From Sorangium cellulosum (GTDB lineage: Bacteria; Myxococcota_A; Polyangia; Polyangiales; Polyangiaceae), in assembly GCF_001589285.1 (NCBI RefSeq), contig NZ_JEMA01001269.1, positions 1 through 33,265 of the forward strand: 33,265 nt of DNA, written 5' to 3'. This document shows positions 13,102 to 20,553 of the stretch, piece by piece. Each line of letters begins with the position of its first letter. The first letter of the stretch is position 1. Both the position numbers and the translations under genes were made by a program. The notes under the pieces were generated by a model that had not been told where the DNA came from, did no database searches, and saw only the letters and a list, made by a program, of their open reading frames with translations.

Positions 13102-15296
13102 TTCCCCGCGCTCTCTTCCTTCCGCACCGGCGGCAGCGCCGGCATCCCGGCCCGCGGCCGATACCCCGGCTTCCGGTACGACAGGATCGGGATCGCCTCG
13201 TTCTTGTACGGCGCGACCTCCCCCGGCCTCGGGCACTGGTCCCGCACCCAGTAGACGTCGAACGCGAGGATCTCGTCCTCCTGCCGCCCGGTGCGCTCAT
13301 GATACCTGAGCAGGTAGTCCTGGAGCCCGGGCCTGCGAAACGCCTTGTTCCGGTCGAGCCGGATCCGGTTGAAATAGTCCTGCCGGATCTGCCCGAGCCC
13401 GAGCCCCCGCGCGTCGGTGAGATCGAGATCCGGCGGCTGCCCCGTGAACGGGTCCACGTGGCGCCCGTCGATGGTGATCGCGTCGACGGTGATCGACCCG
13501 TCCTCGGTGATCGGGTTCGGGGCGAACATCCCCCACCCCTGGAGGAGGCGCGGATAGACGATCGTCGCCTGCACGAACTTCGGCTGGGTGTGCTTGAGGA
13601 TCGCGGGCACGCTCTTGTTCTCGTTGATCGCCTGGCTCACCGCGCACAGCCCGAGGTACGCGACGAGCGCCTCCCGCGCGATCACCCGCCCGCGGGCGAG
13701 CTTCTCCGAGAGCGGCGACGGGCTCTCCGCCACCTCCCCCGCCCTCGCGCGCGCCCGCCGCGTCAGCCCGAAGAACCGGGCGATCGCGTCGCGCCGCCGC
13801 GACGCGATCCCGAGCAGCGCGCCGGGCGCGCCGAGCGTCAGCGCCCAGAGGAGCGGCCGCGCGAAGCGGCCCCCCGGGAGCGCCTGCAGGATCTCGCGCA
13901 GCGCCCCGGCGCCCTGGAACACCCGGCCATCCGACGGATCGCGCACGACGAAGAGCTCCGGCCGTGGCTCCCCTCCCCCGGCCTCCTCCGCCGCCCCGGC
14001 CGCCTCGCCGCGCGCCTCCTCGAACCGGAGCAGCTCGAGGCCGTCGAGCCGGACGAGGAAGCGCATGAGGGCGAACGCGAGGGGCGAGCTGCCGTCATAG
14101 ACGACGACCCGGGGCGCCGCGCGGCGTCGGTACCACCGCTCGAGCGCGTCCCAGTGCTGCGCCGTCGGGAGCAGGAACGACCAGCCGATCATGAACCACG
14201 AGAAAGGGCCGAGGCGCATCATCACCCCGAACGAGCCGTGCAGGGCCCACATCCCGCCCATGGCGAGCGCGCGCGTGAAGCGGCGGCCATAGGGCGAGAG
14301 GATCCACGGCACGAGCATCGCCTCGAGCATGAGGACTCCCCAGGTCATCCCCTTCTTCGCCCAGAAGGGGATGTACTCCCGCGCGACGACAGCGAGCCCC
14401 GTCACCATGCGGTCGAGGTGCAGCACGTAGTGCACCGTGTCGCCGCGGCGCCAGATCTGGCCTGATTTGTTGACGACGTTGAAATAGTAGATGGTCGCCA
14501 GGTTCAGGATCGCGAGGAGCACGATCCCCGAGACGTACGGCTGGGTCGCCCACGCGGGGCGGCTCCGGTCCGCGAGGTCGGCGGCCGTGCGCTCCTTCCG
14601 CTCGCGGTACGAGCGGACAAGGGCGTCCACGGAGAAGCGCCTGCCGGTCGGCATGAACATGGCCCAGCAGGTGATGAGGTTCACGACGACATAGCCGCCG
14701 TTCTCGATCATGACGATCCGGTTGTCCCTGCTCGTCACGAGGACAAAGGAGAGGATCGAGAACAGCCGCGTATGCCAGCCGATGAAGAAGCAGAAGAAGC
14801 AGAAGAGCGAGAGCGCGAACGCGACGTGGACCTCTCCGATCGACGAGAACGCGTGATAGAGGCTGAAGTTGAATCCGCTGCTCGGGTGGAAGAGGTGATA
14901 GTGGTTGGTGAGCACCCCGTCGTTGCTGTAGATCCAGCGCGCCTCGGCCCAGTGGCGCAGGCAGTCGCTCACCAGCAGAAAGCCGAGCACGAGCCGGAAC
15001 AGCCCGAGCGTGCGGACGTCGATGGTGCAGTAATGATCCCGGATCCAGCGCCCCAGGCGCCGTGAGCGGCTCTCGGCCGGCGGCCTCGGGGCTGCGGCCC
15101 TGGGCGGCGCGGGCGCGCTCCCCTCGGGCGCGCCCTCTCCGCCCGGCGCGCTCCCCTCGGGCGCGCCCTCTCCGCCCGACGCGTCGTCTGCACGCGCCGC
15201 GCTCTCCTCGGGCGCGCCCGCGTCCTCTCCACCCGGCGCGCCCTCCTCCGGCGCGCCGGCAGCCGCGGCGCTCGGGTCCTCGTCAGCCGCACGCAT
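13098..15296 (-). CDS. HTTM-domain membrane protein with degenerate DCC-like region (paralogue 1)
   Basis: 732 aa. A disordered N-terminus of about 78 residues rich in Gly, Glu, Ala, Pro includes a duplicated 11-residue unit (see the repeat at 15113-15178). Then comes an HTTM domain, the membrane module shared with vitamin K-dependent gamma-carboxylase, with about eight hydrophobic helices between residues 95 and 385; characteristic pieces are T-L-G-L-F-R, Y-S-N-D-G-V-L and Y-H-A-F-S-S. Around residue 400 the segment V-V-Y-D-G-S-S-P-L-A aligns with the DCC-like motif of the neighbouring paralogue but lacks both cysteines. A soluble C-terminal domain (about 555-720) contains W-G-M-F-A-P-N-P. 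It starts 9 nt after the stop of the paralogue. Function unknown. Confidence 0.85.
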   Translation of the reverse strand: MRAADEDPSAAAAGAPEEGAPGGEDAGAPEESAARADDASGGEGAPEGSAPGGEGAPEGSAPAPPRAAAPRPPAESRSRRLGRWIRDHYCTIDVRTLGLFRLVLGFLLVSDCLRHWAEARWIYSNDGVLTNHYHLFHPSSGFNFSLYHAFSSIGEVHVAFALSLFCFFCFFIGWHTRLFSILSFVLVTSRDNRIVMIENGGYVVVNLITCWAMFMPTGRRFSVDALVRSYRERKERTAADLADRSRPAWATQPYVSGIVLLAILNLATIYYFNVVNKSGQIWRRGDTVHYVLHLDRMVTGLAVVAREYIPFWAKKGMTWGVLMLEAMLVPWILSPYGRRFTRALAMGGMWALHGSFGVMMRLGPFSWFMIGWSFLLPTAQHWDALERWYRRRAAPRVVVYDGSSPLAFALMRFLVRLDGLELLRFEEARGEAAGAAEEAGGGEPRPELFVVRDPSDGRVFQGAGALREILQALPGGRFARPLLWALTLGAPGALLGIASRRRDAIARFFGLTRRARARAGEVAESPSPLSEKLARGRVIAREALVAYLGLCAVSQAINENKSVPAILKHTQPKFVQATIVYPRLLQGWGMFAPNPITEDGSITVDAITIDGRHVDPFTGQPPDLDLTDARGLGLGQIRQDYFNRIRLDRNKAFRRPGLQDYLLRYHERTGRQEDEILAFDVYWVRDQCPRPGEVAPYKNEAIPILSYRKPGYRPRAGMPALPPVRKEESAGN
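15113..15178. repeat. Perfect 33-bp tandem duplication inside the HTTM gene
   Basis: Two identical 33-bp copies (15113-15145 and 15146-15178) encode two copies of an 11-residue Gly/Glu/Ala/Pro/Ser unit in the N-terminal linker. A diverged third copy follows. As 33 is a multiple of three, the frame is kept. Perfect identity suggests recent slippage. Confidence 0.85.
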
Positions 15297-15305
15297 GCGA
15301 GCGCC

Positions 15306-17351
15306 TCAGTTCGGTTTGTTCGGTCGAAGGAGGCCTGGCGAGAGGGGCGGGACGCGGTCGCCGAGCCTCCCCGCGCCGCCGCGCGAGTGCGAGAACAGCT
15401 TCACCCGCTCGACGCCGCTCGGCGCAGGCTCGCCCGGCGCGGGGATCGGCGCGGAGACCCAGTACGCGTCGAAGCCCGAGAGCGACATCTCGCGCCCCCC
15501 CTCCTCCGCGAGCGGCCCGCCCTTCGCGAGGTAGTCGCGGAACGCCCGCTGGAAATCGCTCCACTCCGGCCGCCGGATGCGGTCGAGGTAGTCGGACCAG
15601 AGCTGGCCGAGCCTCGTCGCGGGCTGCCCCGCGGGCTGGAGCCGGGGCTCCTCCCCGGTCAGCGGATCGATCGGCTGCGACGCGCGCGTCTGGCCGTCGA
15701 TCACCAGCAGCTCGTTGCTCCGCGGCGGCTCCGGCGCCATCACGTCCCACCGCGCCAGCATGCGCGGCCACGACGCCACGCCCGCGAGCACCGCCCCCTG
15801 CGGGATGGCGCCCGCCCCGGGCAGCGGGTTCTCCTTCGCCGTCTGCGCGAGCATCGCGGCGAGCACCACGAGCACCGCCACCTCTCGCAGCGACCCCAGC
15901 GCGAGCCGCGCCGCCCGCACCGCGGCCGCGGGCCGGTCCGGCGCGGCCCCCTCGTCGTCGCCGTCCGCGTGGCTCTCGTCGAACAGCGGGATCCCGCACG
16001 CCTGCTTGCCGAGCACCATGCTGATGTGGTGCCGGCGGGTCGCGACCACCTCGTAGAGCACGTCGAGCACGTGCGAGATCCCGGGCAGCTTGAGCGGCAA
16101 CGCCAGCCAGCCGAACGGCAGCGCGAGCAGCCCCTCGGTCACCGCGCCCCCCTTCCGGTAGACGCGCCCGTTCCTGTCGATCGCCAGCACCGTCTGCTCG
16201 ACCAGCTCCGCCGTGACCTCCTTCGGCATCGGCACGCGCTCCGTCGCGCCGGTCTGGTTGCGCACGTAGAGCTCGTCGAGCGCGCCGTTGCCCTGGAAGG
16301 CCACGTGCCCGCGCAGGTCGAGCCGCTTGATCAGCCGGCACAGCGTGAGACAGAGCCCGCAGTCGGCGTCGTACACGAGCGTCCGCGCCCGCCCCTCGTT
16401 CCAGGAGCGCTCGTACACGTCCCACAGCTCACCCGACAGCACGAGCGGCGCCGCCGCGGCGAGCGCCCACCCGAACAGCCCGAAATCGAAGAAGATCCCG
16501 AGGACGAGGCCGTGCACCACCATCAGCGCGGCGGCGAGCCCGCGCGTCCAGCGGAAGGCCGCGGGGACGAAGAGGAGCGCCGGGATCGCGAGCTGCATCG
16601 CCCAGGTCCCGTACGTGAGGCCGCGCAGGGTGCCGAGCGGCACGGCGTCGCGGAGCCAGGCGCCCGCGTCGCTCGCCCAGCGATCGACGTGGAGCGCATA
16701 GTAGAACGCCGAGCCGTCGCGCCACGCCGCGCCGCGCTGCTGGAGCGCCGTGCACAGGTAGATGAGCGCGAGCTGCAGCAGCACGGCCAGCGCGGCGAGC
16801 GAGGTCGGCGACCAGCCGGGCAGGCGCTCGGCCGCGATCTCGGAGTCCGCGGCCCTCGACCTGTCGTTCAGCTCGGTGTCGCGCTTCTCGTCCCGGAGCG
16901 CCAGCGAGGCGCGCAGGCTGTCGAGCGAGAAGCGGCCCCCGCACGGCAGGAAGGCGGTGAACGCGAGGATCGCGATCGCCGCGTAGTTGCCGGCGTTCTC
17001 GAGCAGGATGTTCCTCGACGTCAGGCTCACGAGCACCACGAGCGCCAGGACGTGGAACACGCGCGTCCGGTAGCCGATGAGGAACAGGGCGTAGACGAGG
17101 AGCGCGAGCGCGAAGGCGAAGTGGGCCTCTCCCACCGTCGAGAAGGCGTGGAACAGGCTGAAGACCTGCTGCTTGCCGCGGAGGTTGAAGAGGTGGTTGT
17201 GGTTCGGGAGGACGCCCTCGTTCGAGTAGAAGTCCCGCACCCATCGCCACCGCGCGAAGAGGTCGGCGATAAGGACGAGCCCGAAGGTGATACGAAAAAG
17301 CCCGAGCGAACGGGCGTCGATCCGCAAGAAGTGATCGCGAAGTGATTTCAC
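15306..17351 (-). CDS. HTTM-domain membrane protein with CxxC DCC-like domain (paralogue 2)
   Basis: 681 aa from the GTG at 17351, which overlaps the TGA of tryptophan dioxygenase by 4 nt; the frame is open upstream but only as a shadow of that gene. The HTTM membrane domain (about 5-300) matches paralogue 1 throughout (S-L-G-L-F-R, Y-S-N-E-G-V-L, H-A-F-S-T-V-G-E). Residues about 326-460 form a DCC-like thiol-disulfide oxidoreductase domain starting Y-D-A-D-C-G-L-C with Cys331 and Cys334. The C-terminal domain (about 540-665) contains M-A-P-E-P-P. HTTM proteins are related to gamma-carboxylase, but their bacterial function is mostly unknown; the CxxC suggests redox coupling at the membrane. 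The coupling to tryptophan dioxygenase is unexplained. Confidence 0.87.
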   Translation of the reverse strand: MKSLRDHFLRIDARSLGLFRITFGLVLIADLFARWRWVRDFYSNEGVLPNHNHLFNLRGKQQVFSLFHAFSTVGEAHFAFALALLVYALFLIGYRTRVFHVLALVVLVSLTSRNILLENAGNYAAIAILAFTAFLPCGGRFSLDSLRASLALRDEKRDTELNDRSRAADSEIAAERLPGWSPTSLAALAVLLQLALIYLCTALQQRGAAWRDGSAFYYALHVDRWASDAGAWLRDAVPLGTLRGLTYGTWAMQLAIPALLFVPAAFRWTRGLAAALMVVHGLVLGIFFDFGLFGWALAAAAPLVLSGELWDVYERSWNEGRARTLVYDADCGLCLTLCRLIKRLDLRGHVAFQGNGALDELYVRNQTGATERVPMPKEVTAELVEQTVLAIDRNGRVYRKGGAVTEGLLALPFGWLALPLKLPGISHVLDVLYEVVATRRHHISMVLGKQACGIPLFDESHADGDDEGAAPDRPAAAVRAARLALGSLREVAVLVVLAAMLAQTAKENPLPGAGAIPQGAVLAGVASWPRMLARWDVMAPEPPRSNELLVIDGQTRASQPIDPLTGEEPRLQPAGQPATRLGQLWSDYLDRIRRPEWSDFQRAFRDYLAKGGPLAEEGGREMSLSGFDAYWVSAPIPAPGEPAPSGVERVKLFSHSRGGAGRLGDRVPPLSPGLLRPNKPN

Positions 17352-18448
17352 GGAGAGTCCTCGACCCGGAATCCGTAGTCCGATGCGTGCTCGAGCGCGG
17401 GGACGCTCGGCTGGCGCAGGAGCAGGGAGCGCACTGTCCAGAGATCGCCGAACACGCGGTAGCGCAGCGCGGTCTGGTCGAGGTAATCGACGCCCGCGGA
17501 GCCGCCGGTGCCCGTGCGGCGGCCGATCACCCGCTCGACCATCCGCGCGTGGCGCTGCCGCCAGATGAGCATGGCCTGCTCCATCTCCAGGATGCGGTCG
17601 AGCACCTCGCGCGGCCACGCGAGCCTGGGCAGCTCGCGGTAGCTCTCGATGAAGACGATCGCCGCGCGGATCGCCCGGCGCTTCTCGCGCGTGGGCCCGT
17701 CGGCGTCGGGGTCGTCCTCGGCGAGGAGGAACGCCTCGGCGTTCGCGTTATCCGCCTCGTAGCGCGCGCGGAGCCGCTCGACGTCCGCCGGGGTGAGCGC
17801 CTTGCCGATCGCGATCTGCACCCGGCGCTCGTTCTCCTCGCGCATCGAGCGCATGTAGTTGCGCAGGAAGCCCAGGACCGCGCCCGGATCGCTCGACCCG
17901 TCGATCGGCGTCCGCGAGAGCCACTCGTAGAGGTAGTGCTTGAGGCTCGGCCCGCTCGCGAGCCGCGCCTCGAGCCGCCGCGTCGCCGACGACGGCGAGC
18001 CGTCCGCTGTCTTGAGCGCCTCCTTGTAGCTCCCCTCGCGGCCGAGCGGGATCCGCGCCGCGTCGTCGAGGCCGAGGAGGACCTCGATCTCGCGGAGCTG
18101 CGCCGACTGGAAGCCGCTCGCGGGGATCAGGCGATCCCGAAAATCGAGGTAATCACGGGTGGTTAGCGTCTCCATCACCCGGAAGTGCTGGATCGCCTGC
18201 TCGAAGATGGTGACGACCCGCCGGAACGAGCGCGCGGCCGAGGCGAGCTTCTGATCGGGCACGGGGTTCTGGCGGAAGAGCTCGCGCGCCGAGGTGAGCT
18301 CGCGGAGGATGAGCTTGAACCAGAGCTCGTAGATCTGGTGGACGACGATGAACAGGGCCTCGTCGTTGCCGACCTTCTGCTCGTCGTCGTCGAACCCGCC
18401 CTGGAGCGCGAGCAGCTCCTCGACGTGGATGTAATCCCAGTAGTTCAT
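17348..18448 (-). CDS. kynA: Tryptophan 2,3-dioxygenase
   Basis: 366 aa, ATG at 18448. Haem enzyme that opens the indole ring of L-tryptophan with O2 to give N-formylkynurenine, the first step of the kynurenine pathway. Diagnostic segments: H-Q-I-Y-E-L-W-F-K with active-site His37, F-R-D-R-L-I-P-A-S-G-F-Q-S about 103-115 with the substrate-binding Arg, the proximal haem ligand His300 in R-Q-R-H-A-R-M-V, and G-T-G-G-S-A-G at 313-319. It is longer than the roughly 280-aa bacterial enzymes, mainly through an insert about 135-255 between the two halves. No kynurenine formamidase or kynureninase is nearby. It forms an operon with the two HTTM genes downstream. No clear ribosome site is seen at the start. 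Confidence 0.93.
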   Translation of the reverse strand: MNYWDYIHVEELLALQGGFDDDEQKVGNDEALFIVVHQIYELWFKLILRELTSARELFRQNPVPDQKLASAARSFRRVVTIFEQAIQHFRVMETLTTRDYLDFRDRLIPASGFQSAQLREIEVLLGLDDAARIPLGREGSYKEALKTADGSPSSATRRLEARLASGPSLKHYLYEWLSRTPIDGSSDPGAVLGFLRNYMRSMREENERRVQIAIGKALTPADVERLRARYEADNANAEAFLLAEDDPDADGPTREKRRAIRAAIVFIESYRELPRLAWPREVLDRILEMEQAMLIWRQRHARMVERVIGRRTGTGGSAGVDYLDQTALRYRVFGDLWTVRSLLLRQPSVPALEHASDYGFRVEDSP

Positions 18449-18680
18449 GTCGTTGGCGATCGCGGGACCTCTGCCCGGGGGTGGACCGCGCCGCTTGCCC
18501 GCTGCGGGCGCTGCGCCGGCTCCCGCGAGCAGCGCGGGGAGTCTACTTCCCGCCCCCCAGGAAACGGAAGCGCGCCGGCGCCGTTCGCAAGGAAAGCGCG
18601 CCCGGTCCGGGAAGCGGTTTCATCCGACGGGCGCGCCTTCCAGAGCGCGCGGCGCGCGCCGGGCAGCGTGGCGCGCGCCG

Positions 18681-18734
18681 CACGGCGGAACGCGCGCTCA
18701 CGGCGGAACGCGCGCGCCTCGGGACGCGCGCTCA
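18681..18734. repeat. 18-bp tandem repeats in the gap before tryptophan dioxygenase
   Basis: CACGGCGGAACGCGCGCT (18681-18698) is repeated with one change (18699-18716), followed by a diverged copy. It occupies part of the 283-bp gap (18449-18731) between two minus-strand genes. The rest of the gap is very rich in GCGC and shows no gene. The repeat may form stem-loops downstream of the lipoprotein gene. Confidence 0.5.
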
Positions 18735-19418
18735 CGGCGGGCTCGCCGCGCCGGGCGGCGGCTCGACAGGCGTGCGCCGCACGCCGTCGGGGCCCATGTC
18801 GAAGGGCGGCGCGTAGCTCTTGAGCACGGCCTTCTCGTGGCTCGCGCCGCTTTCGGCCTCGATCGCCACCACGCCGACGTCGGGGCAGAACGTCGACACG
18901 TAGCGCGCGGGGCTGTCGCCGAGGCGCTCCTCCACGGTCTGCACGCACCCGGTGAACCGGCCCGCGGGCACCTCGACGGCGGCGTCGACGGCGGTGATGC
19001 GGGCGCGGCCGCCGTGCTCGCCGGTCCACGTCGTGCCGGGCGCGATCGGCGCCTTCAGCACGAAGACGCCCGCGTCGCTGCGGAGGACGCCCTCGGCCGT
19101 GAACTCGAAGCGCTTCACGCCCGAGGGGAACCTGAGCTCGCCGCGGCGCTCGTCGGCGCGGTGCACGCGCGCGACGAGCATGCCCTGCTCGCCGCCGTCG
19201 CTCAGGGTCACGTAGTGGTAGACGTGCCCGTCGATGAGCGGGAAGTAACGCTCGGCCTGCGTGCCCGAGGAGGCGCCCTCCTGACCGTCGGGCGCCGCGT
19301 TCCACGCCGTGGGCTGCGCCGCGCCGGGGGCGCCGCCGCAGCCGAGCAGCGCGAGCGCGAGCGCGGCGAGCGGCCGCGCGAGGGGGCGGCCCGGAGGACG
19401 TGCGCGCTCGACGCTCAC
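18732..19418 (-). CDS. Putative lipoprotein of unknown function
   Basis: 228 aa from the GTG at 19418, with AGGAGG 5 nt upstream. The signal peptide (basic start, then L-A-A-L-A-L-A-L-L-G-C) ends at Cys27, a clear lipobox. The mature part begins with a Gly/Ala/Pro linker and is then rich in beta-strand patterns, e.g. Y-H-Y-V-T-L-S, K-R-F-E-F and G-R-F-T-G-C-V-Q-T. Cysteines at G-C-V and F-C-P could form a disulfide. The wording I-D-G-H-V-Y-H-Y and P-G-T-T-W-T-G resembles outer-surface proteins of myxobacteria that I recall as hypothetical. Function cannot be assigned. It lies in a same-strand run with two other exported or membrane proteins. Confidence 0.7.
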   Translation of the reverse strand: MSVERARPPGRPLARPLAALALALLGCGGAPGAAQPTAWNAAPDGQEGASSGTQAERYFPLIDGHVYHYVTLSDGGEQGMLVARVHRADERRGELRFPSGVKRFEFTAEGVLRSDAGVFVLKAPIAPGTTWTGEHGGRARITAVDAAVEVPAGRFTGCVQTVEERLGDSPARYVSTFCPDVGVVAIEAESGASHEKAVLKSYAPPFDMGPDGVRRTPVEPPPGAASPP

Positions 19419-19452
19419 CGCGCTGCCTCCTCGGTCGTCACGGGCGGGGTCG

Positions 19453-19923
19453 TCACGGAGACATGTGGCTGTGGGACCAGTACCAGAGCGACAGGAACGC
19501 GAGCAGCGCCGCGGCCGCGACGAGCAGGGCGACGGCGAGCGGGTCGGGCTCGATCCGGCGCAGCAGCGCCCGCGCGGCGCGGCGGACCTCAGCGCGATCG
19601 GCCTCGGTGCGATCGGCCTCGGTGCGATCGGCCTCGGTGCGATCGGCCTCCTGCGCGTCGAGAGGCCGGTAGGGGTGCCTCTCCGCCGGAGCCGCGCCGC
19701 GGAGCTCGTCGGGATCGGCCTTGCTCAGGAGCCGCTTCGCGCCGGCCCGGACGAGCGCGTAGTCGCCGCGCTCGAACGCCTGCTCGAGCCGCGCGAGCTC
19801 GGGATCGCGCGGCAGGCCCGGCGCGCCGTCGCCCTGGACCGACGCGGCTTCCCCATCGCGCCGCTTCGCGCGCTTCTTCGTGCGGCGCGGCGCCTCGGCG
19901 TCTCCCTGCGCCCTGTCCGTCAC
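19453..19923 (-). CDS. Tail-anchored membrane protein with pentapeptide repeat
   Basis: 156 aa from the GTG at 19923, which has GGGAG about 6 nt upstream. A basic N-terminal part (R-R-T-K-K-R-A-K-R-R) is followed by a short helical, TPR-like region (L-E-Q-A-F-E-R-G-D-Y-A-L-V-R), a repeat of E-A-D-R-T, the segment R-R-A-A-R-A-L-L-R-R-I-E-P-D-P and one transmembrane helix at the very end (about 132-152). The membrane topology is therefore N-terminus in the cytoplasm with a C-terminal anchor. The repeat is inserted between two halves that look continuous in function. Role unknown. Confidence 0.68.
   Translation of the reverse strand: MTDRAQGDAEAPRRTKKRAKRRDGEAASVQGDGAPGLPRDPELARLEQAFERGDYALVRAGAKRLLSKADPDELRGAAPAERHPYRPLDAQEADRTEADRTEADRTEADRAEVRRAARALLRRIEPDPLAVALLVAAAALLAFLSLWYWSHSHMSP
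19596..19650. repeat. 15-bp in-frame tandem repeat (GATCGGCCTCGGTGC)
   Basis: Three identical 15-bp units (19596-19610, 19611-19625, 19626-19640) and a 10-bp partial fourth. On the coding (minus) strand each unit gives one E-A-D-R-T pentapeptide. The length keeps the frame, so copy number could vary without breaking the gene. Confidence 0.9.
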
Positions 19924-20067
19924 GTGCAGCTCCCGGTGGTGATGAAGGCCATGGCGCGAACCCCTGCGGCGGATCCTCGAGACGGCGCAGGCTACCTCGA
20001 TCCAGGGCCCACGTGCCCCCAAAACGCCTGCAAAACCCGGGATCGGCCGGCGCGCCGGGGTGCCGGC

Positions 20068-20421
20068 CTACGGCAGCCGGTCCCGCTGCCGGTCGACGTC
20101 GGCCGGCTCGGGGCGGTCTCGCCAGGGCACCGCCGCCTCGCCCTCGCCGCTCACCACGCAGCGGAGCGCCTCGCAGGCGGCCCGGTAGTACGCCTTGCGG
20201 CCGCAGCCCACGGCCTTGAACTGGCCGCCGATCTGCTCCTCGACGCGGACGTCCTTGTCCGGGCAGTCGAGATCGGAGACAGCGCGCGACCGGACCATCG
20301 GCATCGCGTTCGACGGCACGTTGGCGATGCTGCACGCCGGCGAGAGCGCGCCGACGACGAGGGCGGCCAGGGGGACGAGGGCGGCGAGCGGAGAGGGGCG
20401 CACGGCGTGAGCGTAGTGCAC
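20068..20421 (-). CDS. Small cysteine-rich lipoprotein of unknown function
   Basis: 117 aa from the GTG at 20421; a second GTG at 20403 is also possible. A hydrophobic signal ends in L-S-P-A-C with Cys30 as the lipidated residue. The mature part is about 85 residues and carries four further cysteines in D-L-D-C-P-D-K-D, V-G-C-G-R-K, A-A-C-E-A and L-R-C-V-V, likely two disulfides outside the cytoplasm. Similar short proteins with a C-P-D-K and V-G-C-G-R-K pattern are, from memory, common in myxobacteria, without known function. The C-terminus is charged and rich in Arg, Asp and Pro. Confidence 0.68.
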   Translation of the reverse strand: MHYAHAVRPSPLAALVPLAALVVGALSPACSIANVPSNAMPMVRSRAVSDLDCPDKDVRVEEQIGGQFKAVGCGRKAYYRAACEALRCVVSGEGEAAVPWRDRPEPADVDRQRDRLP

Positions 20422-20553
20422 CGATCCGCTCGAAAGCGCGAGAAATGCGCCGGCGGTGGAACCGAGGGGAGCCTGTGCGCCAGAGCACTGCGCCCCGGCC
20501 CCTGGACCCCGTCGCCGCGCCGCCCTGCGCTTCGCTGCCCTGCCGGCGCCGGC

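Noticed and set aside
12723-14465. 580-codon plus-strand frame across the MOSC and HTTM genes
   Set aside because: It overlaps two clear genes, one of them antisense, and has no recognisable feature.
13098-17351. Calling the HTTM proteins vitamin K-dependent gamma-carboxylases
   Set aside because: Only the membrane module is shared. I see no evidence for the carboxylase active site, and bacterial HTTM proteins have no proven carboxylation role.
19596-19650. Short tandem repeats as a CRISPR array
   Set aside because: Units are contiguous without spacers, are in frame within a gene, and there is no cas gene.
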